The notes below the pieces were generated by a model. That model was given only the letters and a program-made list of their open reading frames with translations, searched no databases and was not told the origin of the DNA. DNA of 64,000 nt, from the NCBI GenBank assembly GCA_029260735.1, contig JAJDCR010000042.1, positions 1 through 64,000 on the forward strand, in the 5' to 3' direction. This DNA comes from Planctomycetota bacterium (lineage in GTDB: Bacteria; Planctomycetota; Uabimicrobiia; Uabimicrobiales; Uabimicrobiaceae). Both the position numbers and the translations under genes were made by a program. Below are positions 52,604-61,842 of the stretch, one piece after another (positions within the stretch are counted from its first letter, which is position 1; each line of letters opens with the position of its first letter).

Positions 52604-53682
52604 TGTCATCAAGTAAAAAAAATCATCCGACATTCCTAATTCCCTTGGCAAAGTGGTGGAGCAATAGCTCGCAGGAAAAATCTCCTGAGACCAAACACGC
52701 AGCTTTCTCAAATGAATTTTTTCCTTCAGAGCTTTCTCCTTCTTGGCTTTCTAATAACAAAAAAGAGCTGGCTGCTTTAAAACTCTCTTGGTCGTGGAAA
52801 GAATTTTTTCTTCGTCGAGTAGTAGGCCCCATTTTAAACGCGCTACCTTATTTTCTTTACCGCCAAGTAACCGATCAGATAAAAAAACGTCGGCACAAAA
52901 AATCTAAAAGAGAAACTCTCTATTTTAACTATCAGCTAATGGAAGAGCTAAGAGAAGTTTTTCCCAAAGAAAAAACATTTTCCCGAAACTTTACTACAGT
53001 ATGTCTTACTCATGATATTGATACTTCTCACTGTGCAGCATTTAGCCCTGAGGTCGCTTCCTTAGAAAAATCATTTTCTCTTCGCTCTACTTTTAATCTT
53101 CTAACAGAAGGTCCTTATCCTCTAGATTTGAAATGGCTGGATCACTTAGAAGAAGAAGGATTTGAAGTTGGATTACACGGAGATTACCACGACCTTGCCT
53201 TTGGCTTTCGCTCCTCCACTCAAATTAGAAAACGTCTAGAAAAATGTTTAGCAAAACTAGCACGTCCTATCTCAGGGTATAGAGCCCCGGCTCTGTGTAT
53301 TTCCGATAAACTTTTACAGGAGCTAGATAAATTAGGATTTATCTACGACAGTAGCATAAAATTTCAAGGATTCTACCCAAAAGGAATAAATCTGTGCCTT
53401 CCTTATAATTATCCAAGCACAAGTTTGTGGGAGTTTCCTCTGACAATTCAAGATGATGGACTCTTTAGGGACCGCTCTCTCAGTGATGAAGAAGCTCTCT
53501 CTCTCGTGCAAGAAGTAGTTCAAAAAATTTCTCCCTTTTCTGGGCTGGTTATTATCAATACTCATCCTTGTCATCTAGCAAAGCACTTATCTTTTTATCA
53601 AAATCTTCTCCAATTTCTTCAAGAAGACGATGGAGTTCAAGTAAAACTGGCCAGAGAAGTGGCCATTGATCTTTCTCTTTGA
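52603..53682 (+). CDS. Polysaccharide deacetylase (NodB-like)
   Basis: 359 aa from GTG 52603, fixed by AAGGA 8 nt upstream; the GTG overlaps the previous stop (TAGTG). The catalytic core has LTHDIDTSH (first Asp pair), the metal motif in GLHGDYHD, and SGYRAPALCIS. The N-terminal 100 residues are unrelated and basic. Family enzymes remove N- or O-acetyl groups from polysaccharides or peptidoglycan; the HxxxD-type pairing is altered to HGDYHD. Part of the plus-strand glycan operon. Confidence 0.88.
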   Translation: MSSSKKNHPTFLIPLAKWWSNSSQEKSPETKHAAFSNEFFPSELSPSWLSNNKKELAALKLSWSWKEFFLRRVVGPILNALPYFLYRQVTDQIKKRRHKKSKRETLYFNYQLMEELREVFPKEKTFSRNFTTVCLTHDIDTSHCAAFSPEVASLEKSFSLRSTFNLLTEGPYPLDLKWLDHLEEEGFEVGLHGDYHDLAFGFRSSTQIRKRLEKCLAKLARPISGYRAPALCISDKLLQELDKLGFIYDSSIKFQGFYPKGINLCLPYNYPSTSLWEFPLTIQDDGLFRDRSLSDEEALSLVQEVVQKISPFSGLVIINTHPCHLAKHLSFYQNLLQFLQEDDGVQVKLAREVAIDLSL

Positions 53683-53698
53683 GGTACTTTTTTTAATT

Positions 53699-54172
53699 AT
53701 GCCTAAGTTAAAAAGAGCTTTACGTGCTCTCGCTCGTCTTTGTGCTAACCATTGTATTATTCCCCAAATACGCCACTCTCTTTTCCGTTTATCAGGAATT
53801 GAAGTGGGAGAAAAAGCTTTCGTCAATATGGGGTTAACCGCAATAGATGATTACCAAGGAGGAAGAATAAAAATTGGACCGGAAGTAGCCTTAGCTCCTC
53901 ATGTTACTTTAGTTTCTTCCTCTTCCCCTAACCATTCTTTCATTGGTAAAGAGTATGATGTCTCTCTAGATTCTCCTGTTGTCATTCAGCGAGGTGCTTG
54001 GCTTGGAGTCAACGTAGTTGTTATGCCGGGAGTTACTATTGGGGAAGGAGCTATTATTGGTTCTGGGTCTATTGTGACCAAAGATGTCCCTAATTTTGCT
54101 ATCATGGTAGGAAACCCTGCTCGGCAAATGGGAGACGTAAGAGATAAGAAAAGAAAAGAGGAACAGGAATGA
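53699..54172 (+). CDS. Hexapeptide-repeat acetyltransferase
   Basis: 157 aa from ATG 53699. Left-handed beta-helix repeats (GRIKIGPEVALAPHVTLV; GAWLGVNVVVMPGVTIGEGA; IGSGSIVTKDVPNFAIMVGNPARQMG). The His in APHV and the 'AIMVGNPAR' end are typical of CysE/Maa/NodL-like O- or N-acetyltransferases. GAGG is present but 14 nt upstream. It overlaps the next gene by 4 nt. Likely acetylates a sugar in the surface glycan; paired with the deacetylase upstream. Confidence 0.93.
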   Translation: MPKLKRALRALARLCANHCIIPQIRHSLFRLSGIEVGEKAFVNMGLTAIDDYQGGRIKIGPEVALAPHVTLVSSSSPNHSFIGKEYDVSLDSPVVIQRGAWLGVNVVVMPGVTIGEGAIIGSGSIVTKDVPNFAIMVGNPARQMGDVRDKKRKEEQE

Positions 54173-55407
54173 GTCAGAAAAATAAAATTTCTCTTTCTTG
54201 GAAGAAAAAACTGTTTTTTAGTTTGTTTATTTTAGGAATACTTTTCCTTTTTACAGAGTGGATTTCTCAAAGAATTTGCCACGCCCGCTTTACTCTTCAT
54301 CATACAAAAATTGGGATTCAAGGCAATTCGCGATGGATCGATGACCCTGTTCTTATTTGGAGTAATCGCCCCTTTTACTTGGAGTTTGACCAGAGTTCCC
54401 AGTACAATGATCATGGAATGAGAGTTGCTACGGGAGATGTCTTTATGCCTCCCAAAACAAAGGAAGACTTCTGGGTTTTCCTTTTAGGTGGTTCTGCTAT
54501 GGCAGGTATGGGATCAGCTCAGGGAGGAGATTGGCTAAAAATAACAGGTATTAGTACTCACTCCATCGAAAACTCGATAGATGGCCAGCTCGAAGAGATA
54601 CTACAAAAAGCTCTTCCCCAAAAAAAAGTACGCGTTTTTAATGCTAGTGTAGCCAGCTCTACTCTTATTCAAAGCAAGCTTCGCTATGAGTATATCCTTC
54701 GGCATCTTAAGCCTGACTGGGTTATTTCGATGGATGGAATGAATGATTTGGGATCTTTGCCAGAGGGAGAAACATCCTATCAATGGCATCGTAAAAACTG
54801 GGCTGCGAATAAAGTTCATCACTTCCCTTTTGCTCAAGGTCGATTTCTTATGCGCAACTCCGCTCTTTTTTATTTATTGGGAGAATATCTTTTTTTTCGG
54901 AGTGGAATCATACGAACCCCTTTGAATAGTGATCAAGATAAAGATATATTCAAATATTGGCTAAACCAAAAAACTCCTACTGTTAATCCTTCTTCCTCTT
55001 CTCCTAATCCTGTTAGAGAAAGAGCCGTGCAAGACTTTTTGAGAAACCTGGAGCTTTTCCACCAAACATTAAAATACGATAAACAAAAGCACCTTTTACT
55101 TGTCCAGCCTTGTTTAAACCTGAGAAATCCAAAAAAAGTAAAGGGAGTAGAAAAAGCGCTTTACAACTATCTCAATTCTAACTCCCATCCTTTTTTGGAT
55201 TCTGTTCACCAATTTGTCCAAAAGAAATACGCAAACACTCCTCAAGTTCAATCGATGGATCAAGTTCATCAATGGGAAGAATGGGTTTTTGTTGATTACT
55301 GTCACTTTACAAAGCAAGCTAACCAGCGAATAGCTGAAGAGTTAAAAGCTTTTATTTTAAGCAAAGAGGAAATTTATCCTTTTTCTCCTCAATTTCATAA
55401 AAACTGA
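54169..55407 (+). CDS. Membrane-anchored SGNH/GDSL-like protein
   Basis: 412 aa with an N-terminal transmembrane segment (LFFSLFILGILFLFTEWI). The FLLGGSAMAGMGSAQG stretch resembles SGNH block I (GxS), VRVFNASVASSTLIQS resembles the NxG region, and WVISMDGMNDLG resembles block III (GxND). 'DYCHFTKQANQRIAEEL' near the C-terminus supplies the expected D..H pair. Such proteins add or remove acyl groups on surface glycans. It ends the plus-strand glycan operon and shares ATGA with the acetyltransferase. Confidence 0.8.
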   Translation: MSQKNKISLSWKKKLFFSLFILGILFLFTEWISQRICHARFTLHHTKIGIQGNSRWIDDPVLIWSNRPFYLEFDQSSQYNDHGMRVATGDVFMPPKTKEDFWVFLLGGSAMAGMGSAQGGDWLKITGISTHSIENSIDGQLEEILQKALPQKKVRVFNASVASSTLIQSKLRYEYILRHLKPDWVISMDGMNDLGSLPEGETSYQWHRKNWAANKVHHFPFAQGRFLMRNSALFYLLGEYLFFRSGIIRTPLNSDQDKDIFKYWLNQKTPTVNPSSSSPNPVRERAVQDFLRNLELFHQTLKYDKQKHLLLVQPCLNLRNPKKVKGVEKALYNYLNSNSHPFLDSVHQFVQKKYANTPQVQSMDQVHQWEEWVFVDYCHFTKQANQRIAEELKAFILSKEEIYPFSPQFHKN

Positions 55408-55509
55408 ACAAAGGACATGTTTTCAGGAAGACCACCTCCTGGGTTTATAATTTTTTTGTCCTAAGCAAAAAACTATCTCCCAATCACATTTGTTCTTCTA
55501 GGAAAGTTC

Positions 55510-55537
55510 TTGTATTCAAAGTAACATCTCGTATAAT
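55510..55537 (+). promoter_or_regulatory. Promoter of the CHAT protein gene
   Basis: TTGTAT (55510-55515), 16-nt spacer, perfect TATAAT (55532-55537). Start site about 55544 gives a ~55-nt leader to ATG 55599. Confidence 0.6.
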
Positions 55538-55598
55538 TTTTATAGAGGTGGTGTCTTTTTGGAATTCCAGGCTACTATATAAAACGGAGGTGCTGTTG

Positions 55599-58500
55599 AT
55601 GACCCCTTCCCAAGTTTTGATTTTTGCTTGTCCTTGCTGTGCACACAAAACAGGTTATTCTTTAGAGCAGTATCCAATGGGCAAAGAAAAAAAATGCAAA
55701 AGCTGTGGAGAAAATTTTAAACTAACTCGACAAAATTTAGTTAATCATCCCGCGGCCCAAGAGATTGCAAAGTCAGAAGCTCTTTCTCCTCCTGTCAACT
55801 CTCCTTCTCCTCAGGAAAACATACTCAACTTTTATTGTCCCAATTGCCAACGAAAAACAAGCTATCTCAAAGCACAAAATCCATTTGGACAAGAAAAAAT
55901 TTGTAAAAGCTGCGGAAAACCTTTTATTCTTTCTCTAGAAACTCAGAATCCTTTTCCTAGTTCCCCTAAGCAAGCTTCTTCCGATTTTGATCAAAACTAT
56001 CGAGTAAAAACACCTCCAACAGAAAGAGAAAGCGGTTTTGCCCAGATGCTTCAAAAAGAGGATATTGAAAAACTCTTTCAAGTCTCTCCCGAAGTGGCAG
56101 CAGAGGAAGCGCCTCCTTCAACTAAAGACTGGGGAGATTTTGCTCATTTAGCCCAAAAAGGAAAAGAACCTCGCCTGGAAAAAATGTTTGAGGAAGAGGC
56201 GAGGGGAAGTGAAAAATTTCCTCCCACCTCTAAAGAAGAGACCGTAAAGATCGAAGAAGGGGATGATATTCCTGATTTCCCGGAGCAGAGTTCTCCTCAG
56301 AAATTTGGAGAAGAGAAAAAGTCCGAGCTTCAATTAACTCAGAATCTTGACTACATGGTCTGTTTTTCCTGTGAGAAAAGCATCCATTTGGATATTTGGG
56401 AGAAGCATCTCCAAGATTGCCAAGGTAGCGAAGAAAAAGAAATTAAAGAAAAGGGGTTTTATTCCGAGCTGGAAGCATCCCCCCAGAGTCCCTCTTTTGC
56501 AAATAGCTCTCCTGAAAAACCTTCTCAACTCCAAAAAAGCTCCTCGAAGAAAGTATTTGTTGCCGCTTTTTTAGTTTTTCTCGCAGTGGGAGCAGGCTTG
56601 TGGCATTCTAACCTTTGGAAAGGATTTTTCTCGAAGGACGGAGGATTTAAACATCTCGTAACAACTGATTCAACTGAAAACAGTAGTGAATCAGTGCCAG
56701 AAAAAGACAATGAAGAATCAAATGAAGAATCATCAGAAGGCGGATTTTTTGATTCTTTAAAAAAATTGGTAGATCCTGATATTGTCACTCCCATAGATAA
56801 TTGGAAAATACCCCCCAATAGTTATCTTTTAGTTTCAAAGCCCTATAAAGAAAGCTCTTATCCTAAGTCTTTTAAAAAAGATGGGTTCTCGACTTCTACC
56901 CAACCTCTTTTGGTTATGATGTATGATTATGATGAAAAAGTCCCCACCTATGTTCAAAAAAGTTTTTCTGCTTTGGAGAAAAATCCTCAGGACCTAGAAG
57001 TGCTCAAAGAAGTCTCCCTTCAATTAACATATGACAGGTATGCGACTCGCGCTGTCCCCTACTTGGAAAGATATTTTGCTGCAGGCGGTGCTATATATGA
57101 TTTAGGAGATTATACCCCCCATGTCATGACCTATTTCATCAACGGATTAAACCATTTGGGTCGATGGGAAGAGGCAATCAAATATTTTAAACTCTGCCAG
57201 GAGTTATGGCCAGGTCATACTTTTACGGACACTCTTGGCATTTATATGAGCTATGAACGTCTATTGATCACTTGGACAAAAGATCAAGATTTCGCAAAAA
57301 ATATTGAAGCAATACAATTTCCTCTCGATCAAGGCTGGGTTGATATAGACTACTATTACTTAATGCAAGGTATTCTTGAGCAAAATGTAAATAGTGCTGC
57401 TCATGCTGGTAAGCTGCCTCTTATTATTCCTCAAATGGAAAAAGGTTGGGCTTTATTTTCTCACCGTAATGCAGAGAAAATGAAGAAATTACTGAAAGAT
57501 GCGAATATTCCTGTCCCCGAAGCTTTAAATCAAGCTTGCGATCCTCTTGTCAGAGGAGGAGAAATTTCGCCCTTGGCCTTATCATGTCGAGGATTATATA
57601 GTCTACAAATGGAAAGTGACTACCAATCAGCAGTAATTCAGTGTGAGCAAGCCCACCGACGAGCAAAAACGAAAAGAGAACGTTTTTATACTATGCATAA
57701 CCTAATTGATGTCCATCGAGAGGCAGGCAATGTCGAAAAGGCGAGCAGGTTAACTCAGGATTATGCAGAAATGAGTAAAGAAGCAAATTCGGGATACAAG
57801 CGCAAGGCTCGTTTTTTAAAAGGGAAAATGCATGAAGCTTTCGGAAATTATAGTGCTGCCGCTGCTGTTTATTTAGAAATTGCAAAGGAAGAGAAAAAAG
57901 AGATGCGAACTGCGGACTCTTCATTTGTAGCCTATCATACTTATTTTCAAGCAGTTGCTCAAACAGGAGACGTTCCAGATGAAACCAGAAGTTACTTTCA
58001 AAACCGAGTTAATTATCTCAAAAGAACAGATCATGTCTTTCTTTTGGTTCCAGCCTACTATGACTTAGGAGTTTGTTTAAGCCGTCAAAAAAAATATGAG
58101 GATGCAGTTGAAGCCTTTAAGAAAGGCCTTCAGACCATTACTAAAAGAAAAGGGAAGAAGGCTGCTTTTGCAGAATACCAAATAAAGCCTTCTCTAAAAA
58201 TTAAGCTTTATCTCGAAATGGCAGAAGCTTACATGCAAAATCAAGATCGTTTTGGAGCAGAAGATGCTTATAATGCTGCCGCAGTTATATCCAAAAAAAC
58301 TCAGAAACCATCTAGTTGGTGGCCTTGGCAACTAGGACTAGCAAGAGTACATTATATAAGAGAAAAGAAAGAGAAGAGTAAAGAATTAATTAAAGAAGTA
58401 CTAAAGTCCATTCAAAAGCAAAGAACGGGAATCCAAGGAAACCAAGTGAGCAGTAGTGCTTTTAATGGCACATCAAAAGCTTTCGAATTAGCAATAAATT

Positions 58501-59705
58501 TTGCCTTAGAAGAAAAAAATAAAGAAAAGGCTTTTGACCTTGCAGAGTCAGCGAGGGCTCGCTCTATTCTTAATATGTTAGGAAATAAACTAAAATCCAA
58601 AAAACAAAAAACGCGGCCAGCAAAGATTAAAGAAATTAGAAAGGCCGCCTCCAACTACAAAGTGGTGATTTATTTTCAACTGGAGAAAAAACTTCTCGTT
58701 TGGATAATCGGTCGTCGTTATGTAAAAATGTTTACCCTTCCCGTTTCCCAAAAAGAAATCAAAACAAGTATTACTAAGTTTCGCGAATCAATTTTTTGGG
58801 ACGGAGTCGAAGAAAAAATAGAAGATGATACTGGCTACTACGAGAACAAAAAGCCAAAAGATCTTCTTGCTCCTGAAGTGCACGCCCAAGAAATATATAA
58901 AAAAATATGGTCCCCTCTTTCGTACTGGCTCACTTCAGGAGAAAATGTTTGTGTTATTCCCCACCAAGACTTACACATGCTTCCTTTTCAGGCCCTTCAC
59001 GATGGAAAAAGATTTCTCGTTCAAAAATATAACATATTCTATAGCCCTAGTGCTAGCTCCCTAACTTTGCTTAGCAAACATCAATTTCACTCTCTCAAAA
59101 ATCTGACAGTTTTTGAAGCACTTTTAGACAAAGATCCAAATTCCCCCTTTGGTGTGACAGAAACTCCTACTATTCAAAAAATGTATCCTCAAGGGCGTTT
59201 TTTTATCCGCGAAGAAGCAACGCCTAATGCTCTTCGTAAAGAAGCTCCTAAAGCAGGAATTATCCACCTCTCTTGCCACGGCTACTTTGATACTTGGATT
59301 CCTCTTTTTTCAGGGCTAGCACTAAGTGGAACCCCAGAGGATCATGAGGGAATTATAAGAGCTAAAGAAATCTACGGGATGGATTTACGTAAAACTCAAC
59401 TCGTTGTCATGAGTTCTTGTTTAACAAGTCTAGGAGATATCAACGGAGGCGATGAAATGACAGGCTTAACCCGGGCTTTTCAAGCGGCAGGTGTCCCCAA
59501 TGTAATAGGCAGCTTATGGAGTGTGCCAAATGATGGAACAACTCGAATGATGATCCGGTTTTATGAAGAGTTACGTCACAAATCGTTTCATCCTGTACGA
59601 TCTTTGGCTCTTGCACAACGAGCGATGATTCGCAACAGTAAAATTTATGAGTGGGCTGCTTTTCAAGTAACTGGAGTGGGTTTCATTGTTAAGTCAAAAC
59701 CATAA
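55599..59705 (+). CDS. Zinc-ribbon/TM/TPR protein with C-terminal CHAT (caspase-like) domain
   Basis: 1368 aa from ATG 55599 (GGAGG 8 nt upstream; frame open to 55548). Two short zinc ribbons (CPCC..CKSCG about 10-45; CPNC..CKSCG about 78-112), an acidic linker, a third Cys/His pair (VCFSCEKSIHLDIWEKHLQD near 250), and one transmembrane helix near 316-336. A long TPR superhelix follows (about 430-1000), then the CHAT domain with His in LSCHGYFD near 1226 and Cys in MSSCLTS near 1274. CHAT is a caspase/separase-like peptidase fold; TPRs usually present the partner. Likely one membrane pass with the peptidase outside. Target unknown. Confidence 0.93.
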   Translation: MTPSQVLIFACPCCAHKTGYSLEQYPMGKEKKCKSCGENFKLTRQNLVNHPAAQEIAKSEALSPPVNSPSPQENILNFYCPNCQRKTSYLKAQNPFGQEKICKSCGKPFILSLETQNPFPSSPKQASSDFDQNYRVKTPPTERESGFAQMLQKEDIEKLFQVSPEVAAEEAPPSTKDWGDFAHLAQKGKEPRLEKMFEEEARGSEKFPPTSKEETVKIEEGDDIPDFPEQSSPQKFGEEKKSELQLTQNLDYMVCFSCEKSIHLDIWEKHLQDCQGSEEKEIKEKGFYSELEASPQSPSFANSSPEKPSQLQKSSSKKVFVAAFLVFLAVGAGLWHSNLWKGFFSKDGGFKHLVTTDSTENSSESVPEKDNEESNEESSEGGFFDSLKKLVDPDIVTPIDNWKIPPNSYLLVSKPYKESSYPKSFKKDGFSTSTQPLLVMMYDYDEKVPTYVQKSFSALEKNPQDLEVLKEVSLQLTYDRYATRAVPYLERYFAAGGAIYDLGDYTPHVMTYFINGLNHLGRWEEAIKYFKLCQELWPGHTFTDTLGIYMSYERLLITWTKDQDFAKNIEAIQFPLDQGWVDIDYYYLMQGILEQNVNSAAHAGKLPLIIPQMEKGWALFSHRNAEKMKKLLKDANIPVPEALNQACDPLVRGGEISPLALSCRGLYSLQMESDYQSAVIQCEQAHRRAKTKRERFYTMHNLIDVHREAGNVEKASRLTQDYAEMSKEANSGYKRKARFLKGKMHEAFGNYSAAAAVYLEIAKEEKKEMRTADSSFVAYHTYFQAVAQTGDVPDETRSYFQNRVNYLKRTDHVFLLVPAYYDLGVCLSRQKKYEDAVEAFKKGLQTITKRKGKKAAFAEYQIKPSLKIKLYLEMAEAYMQNQDRFGAEDAYNAAAVISKKTQKPSSWWPWQLGLARVHYIREKKEKSKELIKEVLKSIQKQRTGIQGNQVSSSAFNGTSKAFELAINFALEEKNKEKAFDLAESARARSILNMLGNKLKSKKQKTRPAKIKEIRKAASNYKVVIYFQLEKKLLVWIIGRRYVKMFTLPVSQKEIKTSITKFRESIFWDGVEEKIEDDTGYYENKKPKDLLAPEVHAQEIYKKIWSPLSYWLTSGENVCVIPHQDLHMLPFQALHDGKRFLVQKYNIFYSPSASSLTLLSKHQFHSLKNLTVFEALLDKDPNSPFGVTETPTIQKMYPQGRFFIREEATPNALRKEAPKAGIIHLSCHGYFDTWIPLFSGLALSGTPEDHEGIIRAKEIYGMDLRKTQLVVMSSCLTSLGDINGGDEMTGLTRAFQAAGVPNVIGSLWSVPNDGTTRMMIRFYEELRHKSFHPVRSLALAQRAMIRNSKIYEWAAFQVTGVGFIVKSKP

Positions 59706-59859
59706 ATCCAATTTATTTTTAGATAAAGAAAGCTATGAAGCTTTTAAGCCTTATTTTTGTTTTGTAAGTGAGGAATTTTGAGCCAAGGATCAAAAAAGCA
59801 AAGTTAAAATGGGTAAAAACTATTACTCGGCTACTTAGGATGGGGAGAAGGTAAGTTGG

Positions 59860-60525
59860 CTAGATAATGCTGTTAGAGGGGACAAAAACTGCGAAGCAAC
59901 GACGTGTTCCAAAAATGCCCTTTTCCCGAATCAATCCGATAGGCCATAAACCCATGCGATATATTTCCATAAGAGGCTCAAAAGGGTTTTCATGTCCTCT
60001 GGTCTTCATTTCATCTTCAGCAATGTACCAGACTGAATTGCGGGCGGCGTCATAGGCGATTGCCCATGAAACATCAAACATAATTCCCCGAAGATCTTCT
60101 TGGAGCATTTCAAGAGCCATTTCTTGGAGAAACATCCAGATAGCATCAGAAACTGTTCTTGTAGCTTGAGCCTGTACAATTTCTTCTGTTATTTGGAGGG
60201 ATTGATTAAAAGCGACATCATCAATATAGATACGAGCGTTTTTTATCACTTGCAAGCGAGTGGCATTCCAGCTAGCTTGGCGAGGAATTGCCGAAGCCAC
60301 ATCTTTTGCTATTTGGCTAGCAACTTTCCAGTCAGTAATGATCTTAAGAGGATAGCTTTTTTTCATTCCAAAAGCTTGTAAACGCTGCTGGTGCTCTTTG
60401 ATCAACTCTCCTACTTTATGATAATCTACACTTTCTGGTTGAAACCAAGGATAGTCACTTAAGCTTTCTAGAAATTCTCGCACTTGGGCAGGTAGATTTT
60501 GATATTTTTCGGATTGCTTTTGCAA
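59860..60525 (-). CDS. Hypothetical soluble protein
   Basis: 221 aa, no signal or membrane segment, mainly helical (LPAQVREFLESLSDYPWF; VSDAIWMFLQEMALEMLQEDL). Family not recognised. TTG 60525 is the likely start because GGGAG lies 6 nt upstream; an ATG at 60538 is out of frame. It is on the same strand as 60740 and 61843 but separated from them by a strong terminator, so it has its own transcript. Confidence 0.7.
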   Translation of the reverse strand: MQKQSEKYQNLPAQVREFLESLSDYPWFQPESVDYHKVGELIKEHQQRLQAFGMKKSYPLKIITDWKVASQIAKDVASAIPRQASWNATRLQVIKNARIYIDDVAFNQSLQITEEIVQAQATRTVSDAIWMFLQEMALEMLQEDLRGIMFDVSWAIAYDAARNSVWYIAEDEMKTRGHENPFEPLMEIYRMGLWPIGLIREKGIFGTRRCFAVFVPSNSII

Positions 60526-60664
60526 GAAGATCTCCCATTGTACTTAGGTGGTCTAGCTAAAAAAAAATATTAGCTATAAAAATGCTTTTTTCACTGCCGA
60601 AAGTGACAAATATATAGCAGATTATTCCTAAAAAGGAGATGAAATGCAAGAAAAATTTGGTAGC

Positions 60665-60710
60665 AAAAAAACTTTCTAGCTTATTCGGCCATATCCCAAT
60701 AAGCTAGAAA
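60665..60710 (-). terminator. Strong intrinsic terminator of the 61843-60740 transcript
   Basis: Perfect 13-bp stem (60673-60685 / 60698-60710), 12-nt loop, then a U-run on the minus strand (A-run 60665-60671 on plus). An A-run on the other side makes it potentially bidirectional. A smaller CCCTAA/TTAGGG stem overlaps the stop codon at about 60720-60744. Confidence 0.88.
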
Positions 60711-60739
60711 AAAAAAGAGCCCTAAAGAGCTTCTTTTTC

Positions 60740-61831
60740 TTAGGGAAGTTTCTCAATGTGTTGTTGAAGTCGTTCTTCAAAATCTTTTAGCTGGGAACTT
60801 ATGACAATAGTTACCTCCAGCCAATCTCCATTTGCATTTTGCCGTTGCTCATGGCGGCTTAACTGAGCTTTTTTTAAATAGTAAATAAGAGAATTTAATT
60901 CTGTTTTTAACTGTTGACTGCTTTGTTTTATTTGGCGTGCTTCTTGCACTTTATTCGCTAAGTTCTCTGGTAAAATACCTATCTCTTGGATTTGCTCAAT
61001 TAAAACCTGAAGAGATTCCCACCCTCCAACATCACGAGCAAGAGAGTTTCTAAGCTGAAGCTCTTTTTTCACTTTTTCTGTTTTTTGCTGAAGAGAGTTA
61101 AAATTTGCATGAAGCTCAAAGTTTTCTTGCTGTACAGAATCTAGTCTGTCCCCCTGCTCTCGCAAATTTTCTCCCATTAAAACGGCCTGAGTTGTCAATC
61201 CATCTGGAAGAGGAGGAAGAGTAGATTTTGGCAATAGAGAAAAAATACTTACTCCAATAAAAGCTAACAAAGTCAAAAATAACGATGCTTTTACTTTTTT
61301 TTGGCCCAAAAAATTTTCTTTTCCTCTACTCCAAGTAAAATCAGAAGAAGCAATCGGTGGTTTCCCTAACTTGAGGGAAAGACTAATTCCTTGCCAAGGG
61401 TTCTCTTGCCATCCTATTTCTAAACTAGGATTCTCTTTTAAGCTAGATAGTCCTTCAGGTAAGGGGTTTCCAGAAAAAGTGAGGTTTTGTAAAATGTCAA
61501 GCTCTCTTTGTGCTTCGCAGACCTCAAAAGCAACCAAAAGCAGATTACTACGAAAGGCTCCTTTTTTTTCACGGTCAGGGATAGCTACAACAAAAAATCG
61601 TTGACCGTTCTCTTCCCAAAAGCGAGCAAAAATACCTTTTTTCTCGCTTCGCAAAAAGGCAAGAGCCTCTTGTTGGACAGTACTAAAAAGAGCTTTCCAG
61701 CTTTCCAGATCGTAAGAGCTCTTTTCCTGAACGTACTTAATTCCCCAATCGTCATGCTGGAGAAGCTCAGAGTTATTTCCGATAGGAAATATTCCTGAGG
61801 TATATATGGACTCTAAGATTACCCGCTTCAT
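60740..61831 (-). CDS. Membrane protein with central TM and C-terminal coiled coil
   Basis: 363 aa. About 170 soluble N-terminal residues, one transmembrane helix near 181-203 (VKASLFLTLLAFIGVSIFSLL), then a coiled coil with heptads (LDSVQQENFELHANFNSLQQ) to the C-terminus. ATG has GGGGG about 6 nt upstream. It lies 11 nt after the stop of the 61843-63990 gene and ends at a strong terminator, so the two form a transcript. Family not recognised; N-in/C-out topology would suit a membrane scaffold. Confidence 0.78.
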   Translation of the reverse strand: MKRVILESIYTSGIFPIGNNSELLQHDDWGIKYVQEKSSYDLESWKALFSTVQQEALAFLRSEKKGIFARFWEENGQRFFVVAIPDREKKGAFRSNLLLVAFEVCEAQRELDILQNLTFSGNPLPEGLSSLKENPSLEIGWQENPWQGISLSLKLGKPPIASSDFTWSRGKENFLGQKKVKASLFLTLLAFIGVSIFSLLPKSTLPPLPDGLTTQAVLMGENLREQGDRLDSVQQENFELHANFNSLQQKTEKVKKELQLRNSLARDVGGWESLQVLIEQIQEIGILPENLANKVQEARQIKQSSQQLKTELNSLIYYLKKAQLSRHEQRQNANGDWLEVTIVISSQLKDFEERLQQHIEKLP

Positions 61832-61842
61832 GATTTCCCCCT

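Noticed and set aside
55424-55460. CAGGA/TCCTG stem followed by a T-rich run after the SGNH-like gene
   Set aside because: Stem of only 5 bp; too weak to call an intrinsic terminator.
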